DNA from: Flavobacterium sp.
Lineage (GTDB): Bacteria > Bacteroidota > Bacteroidia > Flavobacteriales > Flavobacteriaceae
Reading direction: 5' to 3'
Assembly: GCA_018062725.1 (NCBI GenBank)
Contig: JAGORP010000043.1
Location: forward strand, 1-15,622
DNA length: 15,622 nucleotides
The first letter of the stretch is position 1. Each line of letters opens with the position of its first letter. The notes under the pieces were generated by a model that searched no databases, had not been told where the DNA came from, and saw only the letters and a list, made by a program, of their open reading frames with translations. The position numbers and the translations under genes are program-made. Positions 1-8,096 of the stretch are shown piece by piece.

Positions 1-1
1 A

Positions 2-847
2 TATAACTCGGTTCTGTATGGTGAAGTTCAAAAACCCGGACTTGGCCCTTGGCATACCGAATTTGACGGAAAAGGAAATGTCTACACCACGTTCTTTGTA
101 TCTTCTGAAGTAGTGAAATGGGATATTAAAACGTTGAAAGTTTTAGATCGAGTTCCAACGTATTATTCGGTAGGTCACTTATGTATTCCTGGCGGTGATT
201 CTAAAAAACCATTCGGAAAATATCTTATTGCCTACAACAAAATTACGAAAGATAGATATTTACCAACCGGTCCAGAGCTAACACAATCGGCTCAATTGTA
301 TGACATTAGCGGTGATAAAATGAAGTTATTGTTAGATTTTCCAACTATTGGAGAACCACACTATGCTCAAGCAGCACCAGCCGATTTAATTCGAAATAAC
401 GGACAATTGAAATTTTACGATATTAAGAAAAATAACCACCCACGAGTTGCCAAAGGCGAAAAAGAAACTAGAGTGGTTCGAGAAGGAAATAAAGTACACG
501 TTTACATGACCATGATTCGTTCACACTTTTCTCCCGATAATATCGAAGGAATTAAAGTTGGTGATGATGTGTATTTCCACATTACAAATCTAGAACAAGA
601 TTGGGATGTACCTCACGGATTCTCCATTCGAAGAGCTCAAACGGCAGAATTACTCATCATGCCGGGAGAAACAGCTACTTTAAATTGGAAGCCTACCAAA
701 GTAGGAATGGTTCCGTTCTATTGCACCGACTTCTGTAGTGCGTTACACCAAGAAATGTCAGGATACATTAGAGTTTCTCCTGTCGGTTCCAATGTGCCCA
801 TTAGTTATAGTTTAGGTACCAATTTGCCTGCTTCTTCCACAAAATAA
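2..847 (+). CDS. nosZ: Nitrous-oxide reductase NosZ, 3' part (5' end outside window)
   Basis: This is the C-terminal part of the periplasmic copper enzyme that reduces N2O to N2, the last step of denitrification. The frame is open from base 2, so the gene begins upstream of the window. The visible part holds the end of the seven-bladed propeller, including His-bearing stretches such as GPWHTEFDG and IGEPHYAQ that resemble regions supplying CuZ ligands. It then enters the C-terminal cupredoxin domain. There the CuA site is explicit: DVPHGFSI supplies a His, and bases 722-757 encode C-x3-C-x3-H-x2-M (CTDFCSALHQEM). The surrounding Bacteroidota-type cluster suggests a clade II (Sec-exported) NosZ, but the signal peptide is not visible. 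The CDS is followed directly by a strong intrinsic terminator, so nosZ can be transcribed as a unit separate from its maturation genes. Confidence 0.97.
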   Translation, partial: YNSVLYGEVQKPGLGPWHTEFDGKGNVYTTFFVSSEVVKWDIKTLKVLDRVPTYYSVGHLCIPGGDSKKPFGKYLIAYNKITKDRYLPTGPELTQSAQLYDISGDKMKLLLDFPTIGEPHYAQAAPADLIRNNGQLKFYDIKKNNHPRVAKGEKETRVVREGNKVHVYMTMIRSHFSPDNIEGIKVGDDVYFHITNLEQDWDVPHGFSIRRAQTAELLIMPGETATLNWKPTKVGMVPFYCTDFCSALHQEMSGYIRVSPVGSNVPISYSLGTNLPASSTK

Positions 848-857
848 TTCATAAACG

Positions 858-884
858 GGAGCGAGTCAAATCGCTCCTTTTTTT
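858..884 (+). terminator. Intrinsic terminator between nosZ and the nos maturation genes
   Basis: A 7-bp perfect GC-rich stem (GGAGCGA at 858-864, TCGCTCC at 871-877) closes a 6-nt loop and is followed immediately by seven T residues. This is a classical Rho-independent terminator, 11 nt after the nosZ stop. The next gene starts only 13 nt after the T run, with no recognisable promoter in between. It therefore probably acts as a partial terminator that keeps nosZ mRNA more abundant than the downstream assembly genes. Confidence 0.85.
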
Positions 885-896
885 ACATCTCTAAAA

Positions 897-1481
897 ATGA
901 AAATTTCAAATTTAACAGTGTTGTCAAAAGTGATGCTTTTGATTGCAGGATTGCTTTTTATAGGTTCATTATTTGTTCCGATGTGGCGCATTGAACTCGA
1001 AGCACCTCAATATCCAGAAGGTCTTGTTTTACAATTGCACGCCAACAAAATTGGCGGATATGTTGACATCATCAACGGATTGAATCATTACATCGGAATG
1101 GCAACGTTACACTCCGAAAACTTTATTGAATTCACTATTTTACCCTTTATTTTTGGAGCTTTTGCACTTATTTCATTAGCGCTTATCTTTATAAATAACA
1201 GAAAAGCAGTTCTAGGATTTCTCAGTGTATTTGTCCTTTTTGTCATTCTAGCTGCTGTAGATTTTTACAGATGGAATTACGAATACGGACACAATCTCGA
1301 TCCAAATGCTGCGATAAAAGTACCCGGAATGGCCTATCAACCGCCATTAGTCGGTTACAAACAACTATTGAATTTTGGAGCGTATTCTATCCCTGACACC
1401 GGTGGATGGATGCTTGCCAGTGCAGGCGTTTTATTGCTGGCAATAGTAGTAAGAGAGTTCAAATTTAAAAAAGCAATCTAA
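897..1481 (+). CDS. Four-TM membrane protein of the nos cluster, function unknown
   Basis: A 194-residue polytopic inner-membrane protein. Hydrophobic segments lie at about residues 8-30, 78-98, 104-126 and 171-187. An extracytoplasmic loop between the first two starts with PMWRIELEAPQYPEG and holds several His residues (for example NGLNHYIGMATLH). A membrane protein of this kind is commonly found between nosZ and nosL/nosD in Bacteroidota nos clusters. It may correspond in role to the NosB-type proteins of clade II nos clusters, but I cannot establish homology by eye, so no symbol is given. It sits 12 nt downstream of the T run of the terminator and its stop abuts the nosL ATG without a gap, so the two are translationally linked. 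A role in NosZ maturation or electron supply is inference from context only. Confidence 0.85.
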   Translation: MKISNLTVLSKVMLLIAGLLFIGSLFVPMWRIELEAPQYPEGLVLQLHANKIGGYVDIINGLNHYIGMATLHSENFIEFTILPFIFGAFALISLALIFINNRKAVLGFLSVFVLFVILAAVDFYRWNYEYGHNLDPNAAIKVPGMAYQPPLVGYKQLLNFGAYSIPDTGGWMLASAGVLLLAIVVREFKFKKAI

Positions 1482-1901
1482 ATGAAACGAATATTCTATT
1501 TTTTACTACTGCTTTTAACCATTTCCTGCGGAGATAAAGCTGCTGATCCGATTAATTTAAATACGGATGGATGTGATTATTGTAAAATGAAAATTGCCGA
1601 TGGCAAGTTTGGCGCCGAATTGATTACAGCAAAAGGCAGAATCTACAAATTTGATGATATGCACTGCATGGTCAACTACCGCAAAGAAAATTCAGCAGTG
1701 CAGATTAAGTCGTTTTACATTCATGATTTCAATCAAAATAATGTTTTAATTCCGGCCGAAACGGCTCATTACATAAAAGGTGGCGACATTAATAGTCCGA
1801 TGCACGGAAACATCATCGCGGTTAAAACCAACAACGAAGCACTGGTTTTAGCTAAAAAATTTAACGCCAATCCAATTTCGTGGAAAGAAATAATTAATTA
1901 A
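1482..1901 (+). CDS. nosL: NosL, copper-binding lipoprotein chaperone for NosZ
   Basis: NosL-family lipoprotein of 139 residues. NosL binds Cu(I) and delivers copper for NosZ assembly, probably through NosD/F/Y. The N-terminus is a lipoprotein signal peptide with a lipobox ending LTIS-C (Cys at residue 16). The mature protein carries the family hallmark C-x2-C-x-M motif (GCDYCKMKI) followed by KFDDMHCMVNY, both typical of NosL, with thiol and thioether groups suited to Cu(I). It begins at the base after the upstream stop codon and is separated by a single base from nosD, consistent with one transcript for the maturation genes. Confidence 0.94.
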   Translation: MKRIFYFLLLLLTISCGDKAADPINLNTDGCDYCKMKIADGKFGAELITAKGRIYKFDDMHCMVNYRKENSAVQIKSFYIHDFNQNNVLIPAETAHYIKGGDINSPMHGNIIAVKTNNEALVLAKKFNANPISWKEIIN

Positions 1902-1902
1902 C

Positions 1903-3129
1903 ATGAAATACCTACTATATATTCTTCTTTGCTCATTTTCACTTCATGCAACAACGATTCATGTTGGAAAAAGACATGAAATACAATCCGTAAAAAAAGC
2001 TATTGCATTAGCTAAAGCTGGAGATACTGTTATAGTTCATGGTGGACATTATAAAGAAGGCACTATCACAATTGATAAACGACTTGTTTTTATAGGCAAA
2101 GGTTTACCCACTTTAGATGGCCAAAAAAAACATGAAGTTGTATCTATTCATGCAGATAGTGTCGTCATAGATGGATTCAAAATAATCAAATCTGCTTATG
2201 CCACAATCACCGATCCATGTGGGATAAAGGTATACAACAGAAGTCATGTGCTTATTCAAAACAATGTATTAGATGATAATTTTTTCGGTATCTACTTACA
2301 AAATTGTCAAAAATGTACCATAAAAAATAATTATCTTAAAGCATACGGAACTGAAGAACAGCAACTCGGTAACGGAATTCACTGTTGGAAATCGAACGAT
2401 ATTTTAATTATTGCCAATCGAATTGACGGACACCGAGACGGAATTTACTTTGAATTCGTTTACGACTCATTAATTTGGCGCAACATAAGCACCAATAACA
2501 TTCGATATGGACTGCATTTTATGTTTTCACATAGTGATACGTATGTCTCCAATGTGTTCAAAAAAAATGGTGCTGGAGTTGCCGTCATGTACACCAAAAA
2601 CGTAAAAATGTTCAATAACTATTTTGCGGAAAATTGGGGCGATTCTGCTTACGGTTTGCTACTCAAAGATATTTCAGACAGTTATATTTTTAACAACCGA
2701 TTCGCGCGAAACACCTCGGGTATTTACATGGAAGGAACTTCGAGAATCAAAGTTGAAAAAAATGTTTTTGAATCCAACGGTTGGGGAATGAAAATTCAAG
2801 CCAGTTGCATGGATAACGAAATTGTGAACAATAATTACCTAAAAAATACATTCGACATTAGCACCAATGGTAGTTTGGTTTTAAACACCTTTAATGCCAA
2901 TTATTGGGATAAATATGAAGGCTATGATTTAGATAAAAACGGAATTGGTGACGTGCCTTATCATCCCTTGAGTTTGTTTGCGGTTTTAACCGAAAAAACA
3001 CCTTCTGCCATGCTGTTATATCGAAGCTTTATGATTACACTTTTAGACAAATCTGAAAAAGTGTTACCCAGTATCACACCCGATAATTTTGTAGATAAAA
3101 CGCCGTTAATGAAATCACTGCCACTATGA
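1903..3129 (+). CDS. nosD: NosD, periplasmic beta-helix copper-maturation protein
   Basis: NosD works with the NosFY ABC transporter in maturing the CuZ centre of NosZ. This 408-residue protein has a short Sec signal peptide (MKYLLYILLCSFSLHA). It is followed by many parallel beta-helix repeats, roughly residues 60-330, visible as recurrent N-N-x-x and GIY/GLHF patterns (for example DGIYFEF, YGLHFMFSHS, SGIYMEG). The C-terminal ANYWDKYEGYDLDKNGIGD and PYHPLSLF segments are characteristic of NosD. Its final codons overlap nosF by four bases (ATGA at 3126-3129), indicating translational coupling. Confidence 0.95.
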   Translation: MKYLLYILLCSFSLHATTIHVGKRHEIQSVKKAIALAKAGDTVIVHGGHYKEGTITIDKRLVFIGKGLPTLDGQKKHEVVSIHADSVVIDGFKIIKSAYATITDPCGIKVYNRSHVLIQNNVLDDNFFGIYLQNCQKCTIKNNYLKAYGTEEQQLGNGIHCWKSNDILIIANRIDGHRDGIYFEFVYDSLIWRNISTNNIRYGLHFMFSHSDTYVSNVFKKNGAGVAVMYTKNVKMFNNYFAENWGDSAYGLLLKDISDSYIFNNRFARNTSGIYMEGTSRIKVEKNVFESNGWGMKIQASCMDNEIVNNNYLKNTFDISTNGSLVLNTFNANYWDKYEGYDLDKNGIGDVPYHPLSLFAVLTEKTPSAMLLYRSFMITLLDKSEKVLPSITPDNFVDKTPLMKSLPL

Positions 3130-3869
3130 TAGAGATTAAGAACATAAGCAAGAAATTCGGCAAATTAGAAGTGTTAAAAGACGTAACGCTTTCATGTAAA
3201 AGTGGAGAATGTATCGCGCTGATTGGACCAAATGGTTGCGGAAAAACAACCTTGATAAAATCAATTTTAGGAATGGTTTTACCCAGTAGCGGTTCGATTG
3301 AGTTCAACGGTAAATCGGTTTTAGGCGAATACATCTACCGCGAAAAAATAGGTTATATGCCGCAAATTGGTCGCTATCCCGATAATATGACGATTGGACA
3401 AATCATGGACATGATCAAAAAAATCAGAAATTCAAATCACGAATTGGATGAAGAGTTGCTTAAAGCCTTTGAATTAGAAAAAATATTCGATAAACAAATG
3501 CGAACACTCTCAGGCGGAACAACGCAAAAAGTAAGCGCCGTCTTAGCTTTTTTATTCAATCCAGAAGTATTGATTTTAGACGAACCGACAGCAGGATTAG
3601 ATCCATTGGCCTCTGAAACTTTGAAAGAAAAAATTATAAAAGAAAAGGAAAAGGGAAAACTTGTTTTTATAACCTCACATCTCTTGAGCGAGTTAGACGA
3701 CTTGATCACCGAAATCATTTTCATGCAGGATGGTGAAGTTCATTTTCATAAAAAAGTAGAAGATTTAAAATCCGAAACCAACGAGACTAAAATTTCAAAA
3801 GCCATAGCAAGCATTCTAAAACAAAAGCAACCCAAAACTCGCAATCCGAAACTCGCCATTGTATCATGA
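3126..3869 (+). CDS. nosF: NosF, ABC-transporter ATPase for NosZ maturation
   Basis: Cytoplasmic ATPase of the NosFY complex, which couples ATP hydrolysis to NosZ copper-site assembly across the membrane. All ABC ATPase motifs are intact: Walker A GPNGCGKT (residues 34-41), signature LSGG (128-131), Walker B VLILDEP (148-154), the D-loop region AGLDP, and the switch His in ITSH (185). The 247-residue length is usual for the family, with a charged, Lys-rich C-terminal tail. It overlaps nosD upstream and nosY downstream by ATGA in each case, a tight translational cassette. Confidence 0.95.
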   Translation: MIEIKNISKKFGKLEVLKDVTLSCKSGECIALIGPNGCGKTTLIKSILGMVLPSSGSIEFNGKSVLGEYIYREKIGYMPQIGRYPDNMTIGQIMDMIKKIRNSNHELDEELLKAFELEKIFDKQMRTLSGGTTQKVSAVLAFLFNPEVLILDEPTAGLDPLASETLKEKIIKEKEKGKLVFITSHLLSELDDLITEIIFMQDGEVHFHKKVEDLKSETNETKISKAIASILKQKQPKTRNPKLAIVS

Positions 3870-4633
3870 ACAGAATAATAAAAATCATATTACTCGATAT
3901 TCTCAAGAGCAAAATAGTGTTGGCCTACACCATCATTTTGGCCATTTTGTCATGGAGTTCGTTCGCATTGGAAGACAATTCGGCTAAAGGAATTTTGACA
4001 ATTTTGAACGTAATTTTATTCACCGTTCCTTTAGTATCGATACTTTTTGCAACAATTTATGTGTACAACAGTTCCGAATTTATTGAGCTTTTGTTAAGTC
4101 AACCTATTAAACGAAGAAAAATTTGGATCAGTTTATTTCTCGGACTCACCCTTTCTATGATTTTGGCATTTTTTGTGGGCGCCGGAATTCCATTACTAGT
4201 CAATTCACCGGATAGTATTGGGGTCATGATGTTACTTAACGGCTGTTTGATTACCGTAATTTTTACAGCTTTAGCTTTTCTGAGTTCCATTCTAACCAGA
4301 GATAAGGCGAAAGGAATCGGAATTGCGATCATGACATGGTTGTTTTTTGCCTTGCTTTTTGACGGATTGGTTCTGTTTTTATTATTCCAATTTCAAGAAT
4401 ACCCAATCGAAAATGCAATGGTCGGAATTACAGCGTTTAGTCCGATTGATTTGGCTCGAATTCAAATTCTATTACACCTTGATGTTTCTGCCATGATGGG
4501 GTATTCGGGTGCTATTTTTAAAGATTTTTTTGGGACATCAACGGGATTAGTAATTTCATTTTTATTGTTGAGTTTATGGGCGATTGTTCCGTTTTATATT
4601 TCGTTGCGAAAATTCAATAAGAAAGACTTATAA
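3866..4633 (+). CDS. nosY: NosY, ABC-transporter permease for NosZ maturation
   Basis: Membrane subunit partner of NosF, 255 residues with about six hydrophobic segments. Family features visible are the LLSQPIKRRKIWISLFLG stretch after the second membrane segment, SSILTRDKAKGIG, and the SPIDLARIQILLHLDVSAMM segment followed by MGYSGAIF and FFG, all typical of NosY. It starts inside the end of nosF (ATGA overlap) and is the last gene of the nos cluster. No convincing terminator follows. The next gene starts 58 nt downstream. Confidence 0.94.
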   Translation: MNRIIKIILLDILKSKIVLAYTIILAILSWSSFALEDNSAKGILTILNVILFTVPLVSILFATIYVYNSSEFIELLLSQPIKRRKIWISLFLGLTLSMILAFFVGAGIPLLVNSPDSIGVMMLLNGCLITVIFTALAFLSSILTRDKAKGIGIAIMTWLFFALLFDGLVLFLLFQFQEYPIENAMVGITAFSPIDLARIQILLHLDVSAMMGYSGAIFKDFFGTSTGLVISFLLLSLWAIVPFYISLRKFNKKDL

Positions 4634-4642
4634 AATCTTTAG

Positions 4643-4675
4643 TTGTAATCTAGGGCGTAATTTCAGATACATTTA
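4643..4675 (+). promoter_or_regulatory. Possible Bacteroidota-type promoter for the truncated haemoglobin
   Basis: A TTG (4643-4645) is separated by 22 nt from TACATTTA (4668-4675), one mismatch from the TAnnTTTG -7 consensus, and precedes the ATG by 16 nt. The TTG-N17-23-TAnnTTTG pattern is the published Flavobacterium/Bacteroides sigma-A promoter. No ATGA-N6-TCAT palindrome is present here, unlike the neighbouring ric promoter. Such patterns are frequent in AT-rich DNA, so the call is tentative. Confidence 0.35.
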
Positions 4676-4691
4676 ATTAGTAACAGAATAG

Positions 4692-5063
4692 ATGAAAACA
4701 GATATTAGAAATCGAAAAGACATCGAAAAGCTAGTAAATGCTTTTTACGAAAAGGTAAAAACCGATGACGTTATTGGTTACTTATTTACCGATGTCGCTA
4801 AAGTCAATTGGGAATTACATCTGCCAAAAATGTACAACTTCTGGGAAAACATATTGTTCTATTCTGCCAACTACAGCGGCAGTCCAATGGCCGTTCACAA
4901 AGAACTGCATCAAAAGAGCACCATGAATCAAGAACATTTTCACCATTGGAACCAACTCTTTAATCAAACGGTCGACAAACTATTTGAAGGCGCAAAAGCA
5001 GAGGAAATCAAAAACCGAGCGATGAACATTTCCGCCGTAATGATGTATAAAACCTTGTCTTAA
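4692..5063 (+). CDS. Group III truncated haemoglobin
   Basis: A 123-residue haem protein similar to group III truncated globins such as Campylobacter jejuni Ctb, which are associated with NO and nitrosative stress and with oxygen handling at low oxygen. The key globin residues align by position: Tyr19 (B10, in NAFYEKV), His43 (E7, in WELHLPKMYNFW), proximal His69 (F8, in MAVHKEL) and Trp86 (G8, in HFHHWNQLF). B10 Tyr, E7 His and G8 Trp are the distal-pocket signature of the Ctb type. Its place between nosY and the nitrosative-damage repair gene ric supports an NO-related role. It could be read from the nos transcript or from a weak promoter just upstream. Confidence 0.9.
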   Translation: MKTDIRNRKDIEKLVNAFYEKVKTDDVIGYLFTDVAKVNWELHLPKMYNFWENILFYSANYSGSPMAVHKELHQKSTMNQEHFHHWNQLFNQTVDKLFEGAKAEEIKNRAMNISAVMMYKTLS

Positions 5064-5170
5064 GTTTATTTGAATTTTTTATGATGCATGATTTCGTTTA
5101 CATTGTAGTTACGCGCGTTGCGATAAAAAACCATAGGTTATTATACTGATTCAAGGAAACTAGATCCGTT

Positions 5171-5214
5171 ATGATTGCACTCATATTTTTAAATTTTGTT
5201 TGAAACTACCTTTG
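5171..5214 (+). promoter_or_regulatory. ric promoter with Crp/Fnr-type palindrome and -7 box
   Basis: A perfect 14-bp palindromic site ATGATTGCACTCAT (5171-5184) is followed after 22 nt by TACCTTTG (5207-5214), an exact match to the Bacteroidota -7 consensus TAnnTTTG. If transcription starts about 5 nt after the -7 box (near 5219), the palindrome is centred at about -41.5, the class II position used by Crp/Fnr activators. No properly spaced -33 TTG is present, as expected for an activator-dependent promoter. The ATG of ric is 17 nt after the -7 box. The palindrome core TGA-N6-TCA has the same spacing as FNR/DNR boxes. Confidence 0.8.
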
Positions 5215-5231
5215 AATAAAATTTAAAAATC

Positions 5232-5957
5232 ATGGATACAGTGCAGAAAAAGACCATTGGCGCTTATGTTGCGCAAGACTTTAGAACGGCAGCCCTATTT
5301 TCAAAATATAAAATTGATTTTTGCTGCAAAGGCGATAAAACACTAGAAGAAGTGTGCCAGACAAAAGGGTTAGATTTACATCAAATTGAGAGCGAAATTA
5401 ATGCGGTTCTGAATTCTAGTTCTTCATCTGAAATCGATTTTAAATCTTTCTCTCCTACTCTATTAATCGATTATATTTTAGAAACCCACCACGCTTATGT
5501 TCAAGAAAAAACTCCAGTTTTATCAGCGTATCTCGATAAATTATGCAAAGTACATGGCGATCGACATCCGGAACTTTTTGAAATAAACTACTTGTTCAGC
5601 GTCAGTGCAACTGATTTGTTGCAACATCTTCAAAAAGAAGAATCCATTTTATTTCCCTATATCAAAATCATGACCAATGCTATCAAGAACAACGAAAACA
5701 TTCAACAACCAGGTTTCGGATCTGTCGAAAACCCAATTGCAATGCTTAAACAAGAACACGAAACCGAAGGCGATTTGTTTGTTGAAATTGCTAAATTAAC
5801 AAATGGATATACTCCTCCAAATGATGCTTGTGAAACGTATAAGGTAACTTTTGGCATGCTGAAAGAATACGAAGAAGATTTACACAAACACATTCATTTA
5901 GAGAATAATATACTCTTTGAAAAAGCAAAGGAAATGGAGCAAAAATTAGTGTTTTAA
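5232..5957 (+). CDS. ric: Iron-sulfur cluster repair di-iron protein RIC (YtfE/ScdA family)
   Basis: This protein repairs iron-sulfur clusters damaged by NO or oxidants using a non-haem di-iron site. The N-terminal DUF542/ScdA domain holds the CC motif IDFCCKGDKTLEEVC (residues 28-42). The C-terminal hemerythrin-like domain supplies the ligands: His87 (THHAYV), His132 and Glu136 (QHLQKEES, H-x3-E), His176 (KQEHETEG), and His220 with Glu224 (HKHIHLENN, H-x3-E). The 241-residue length is normal. It has its own promoter with a putative NO/anaerobic regulator box, and only 24 nt separate it from nrdD, so the two are probably co-transcribed. Confidence 0.94.
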   Translation: MDTVQKKTIGAYVAQDFRTAALFSKYKIDFCCKGDKTLEEVCQTKGLDLHQIESEINAVLNSSSSSEIDFKSFSPTLLIDYILETHHAYVQEKTPVLSAYLDKLCKVHGDRHPELFEINYLFSVSATDLLQHLQKEESILFPYIKIMTNAIKNNENIQQPGFGSVENPIAMLKQEHETEGDLFVEIAKLTNGYTPPNDACETYKVTFGMLKEYEEDLHKHIHLENNILFEKAKEMEQKLVF

Positions 5958-5981
5958 GTAACAAAATTTATAGCAAATTTT

Positions 5982-8096
5982 ATGGAGAAATATGTAATAA
6001 AAAGAAATGGGGATTATAAACCGTTCGAATCCTATAAAATAAAAGACGCAATTAAGAAATGTTTTGAAAGCGTTTTTATCCCATTTGACCAAAACGTTTT
6101 TGACAGTGTTATATCTTCAATTAAAAGAAAGGATACTTGGGCTGTTGAAGAGGTTCAAGATATAATTGAAAAAGTCCTCTTCCAAAAAGAATATTTCACA
6201 GTCATGCGTTCGTTTATGTTATATCGCCATACTCGAAAACTACAACGTGAACATGTTGAAGGACTAAACGATGATACCAGTTATGTTGACAGCACACAAA
6301 CCATCGAAGAATATATTTCGCAAACCGATTGGAGAATAAATGCCAATGCCAATACTTCTTATTCTAATGCAGGATTGGTCAATAATGTTGCTGGTAAAAT
6401 CATAGCCAATTATTGGTTGGACAAAGTCTATTCAAAAGAAGAAGGTTACGCCCATCGAAATGGAGATATACATATTCATGATTTAGATTGCTTAACAGGA
6501 TATTGTGCAGGTTGGAGTTTGCGAGTTTTACTCAATGATGGCTTTAATGGAGTTCGTGGTAGAGTTGAAAGTAAACCTCCATCCCACTTCAGGGAAGCAT
6601 TGGGTCAGATGGCAAATTTTCTCGGTATATTGCAAAGCGAATGGGCAGGTGCGCAAGCATTTAGTTCGTTTGACACCTATTTGGCACCTTATGTTTTCAA
6701 GGGTAATTTGTCTTTCGATGATGTGTTGAAAGCCATTCGCAGTTTTGTTTACAACTTGAATGTTCCAGCACGTTGGGGACAATCGCCATTTACCAATATT
6801 ACGTTAGATTGGATTGTTCCAGATGACTTGAAAACTCAAATTCCAACTAAAAATAATCATCATTTCTTTGAAGGTAATTTCAATCATGATTTATTAGTTA
6901 AAGCTAATCGTCGTGGTGTGGATAAACCAACGGATTTGCGTTACGAGCATTTTCAAGAAGAAATGAATTTGATAAACAAAGCGTATTATACAGTAATGAC
7001 GGAAGGAGATGCCAATGGACAACCATTTACATTTCCAATTCCAACTGTTAATATCACAGAAGATTTTGATTGGAATGGAGAAAATACCGAAATTCTTTTT
7101 GAAAACGCAGCGAAAATTGGGTCTTCTTATTTTCAAAATTTTATTGGAAGCCAATACAAATTGGATGAAAACGGAAATAAAGTTGAAAATGAAAGTGCGT
7201 ATAAACCCAACGCTGTTCGCAGTATGTGCTGTCGTTTGCAACTCGATTTAAGAGAATTGCTAAAAAGAGGAAACGGTCTTTTTGGAAGTGCTGAAATGAC
7301 TGGAAGTATTGGAGTTGTAACTATAAATATGGCTCGATTGGGTTATTTATACGAAGGCGATAAAGACGCGCTCTTTACAAAATTAGATAAACTGATGGAG
7401 ATTTCTAAATCTACATTAGAGAAAAAAAGAGTCTTTATTCAAGACATGTATGATAGAGGATTGTTTCCTTATACGAAGCGATATTTACCTCATTTTAAAA
7501 ACCATTTTTCAACAATTGGAGTAAACGGAATGAACGAAATGGTTCGTAATTTTACTAATGGCAAAGATGATATTACCACCATTTTCGGAAATGATTTTTG
7601 TATAGAAGTTTTAGATTACATCCGGCATCGAATGAAAGAATATCAAGAGGAAACAGGAAATCTATATAATCTTGAAGCAACTCCTGCTGAGGGAACTACT
7701 TATCGTTTTGCCAAGGAAGATAAAAAGCGGTATCCAAATATTCTTCAAGCAGGAATGGGAGAAAATATTTATTATACCAATAGTTCGCAAATTCCAGTAG
7801 ATTTTACTCAAGATCCTTTTGAAGCTTTATTGATGCAAGATGAACTGCAATGCAAATACACTGGTGGAACGGTTTTGCATTTGTATATGAATGAAAGAAT
7901 TAGCTCGCCAGAAGCGTGTAAGAACTTTGTAAAAACAGTTTTAACCAAGTTCAGATTACCTTATATTACAGTCACTCCTGTATTTAGTGTTTGCCCAATT
8001 CATGGATATTTGAACGGTGAACATGAATATTGTCCAAAATGTGACGAACAAATTATTGAAAATCAAAACCACCCAAATTATGAAAACAAAGACTAA
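5982..8096 (+). CDS. nrdD: Anaerobic ribonucleoside-triphosphate reductase NrdD, large chain lacking the glycyl-radical loop
   Basis: Class III ribonucleotide reductase makes deoxynucleotides without oxygen. This 704-residue chain has an N-terminal ATP-cone (about 1-95, YVIKRNGDYKPFESYK) and the ten-stranded barrel. Cys175 (GYCAGWSL) appears equivalent to the T4 Cys79 position. Cys416/417 (SMCCRLQLD) lie just before the GNGLFGSAEMTGSIGVV segment where the thiyl cysteine is expected. A C-terminal zinc-ribbon runs from Cys671 to Cys687 (CPIHGYLNGEHEYCPKC). The chain then stops 17 residues later. The invariant glycyl-radical motif RVxGY is absent from it and is found in the next, overlapping ORF in another frame (8080-8244). 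It therefore looks catalytically incomplete alone. It starts 24 nt after ric and probably shares its NO/anaerobiosis-responsive promoter. Confidence 0.93.
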   Translation: MEKYVIKRNGDYKPFESYKIKDAIKKCFESVFIPFDQNVFDSVISSIKRKDTWAVEEVQDIIEKVLFQKEYFTVMRSFMLYRHTRKLQREHVEGLNDDTSYVDSTQTIEEYISQTDWRINANANTSYSNAGLVNNVAGKIIANYWLDKVYSKEEGYAHRNGDIHIHDLDCLTGYCAGWSLRVLLNDGFNGVRGRVESKPPSHFREALGQMANFLGILQSEWAGAQAFSSFDTYLAPYVFKGNLSFDDVLKAIRSFVYNLNVPARWGQSPFTNITLDWIVPDDLKTQIPTKNNHHFFEGNFNHDLLVKANRRGVDKPTDLRYEHFQEEMNLINKAYYTVMTEGDANGQPFTFPIPTVNITEDFDWNGENTEILFENAAKIGSSYFQNFIGSQYKLDENGNKVENESAYKPNAVRSMCCRLQLDLRELLKRGNGLFGSAEMTGSIGVVTINMARLGYLYEGDKDALFTKLDKLMEISKSTLEKKRVFIQDMYDRGLFPYTKRYLPHFKNHFSTIGVNGMNEMVRNFTNGKDDITTIFGNDFCIEVLDYIRHRMKEYQEETGNLYNLEATPAEGTTYRFAKEDKKRYPNILQAGMGENIYYTNSSQIPVDFTQDPFEALLMQDELQCKYTGGTVLHLYMNERISSPEACKNFVKTVLTKFRLPYITVTPVFSVCPIHGYLNGEHEYCPKCDEQIIENQNHPNYENKD

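Noticed and set aside
3437..3724. A 95-codon minus-strand frame inside nosF
   Set aside because: It lies opposite the conserved ABC signature and Walker B of NosF and has low-complexity Ser/Asn composition; a shadow frame.
4622..4640. Small inverted repeat AAAGA/TCTTT over the nosY stop codon as a terminator
   Set aside because: Only a 5-bp AT-rich stem with no T run; too weak to call.
5064..5170. Possible gene or RNA between the truncated haemoglobin and ric
   Set aside because: No ORF of meaningful length, no tRNA-like fold and no strong hairpin was seen; only the ric promoter at its downstream end is supported.
6894..7241. A 115-codon open frame on the minus strand inside nrdD
   Set aside because: It is antisense to a well-supported coding region, shows no recognisable family or plausible composition, and has no promoter; it is a chance frame in AT-rich DNA.
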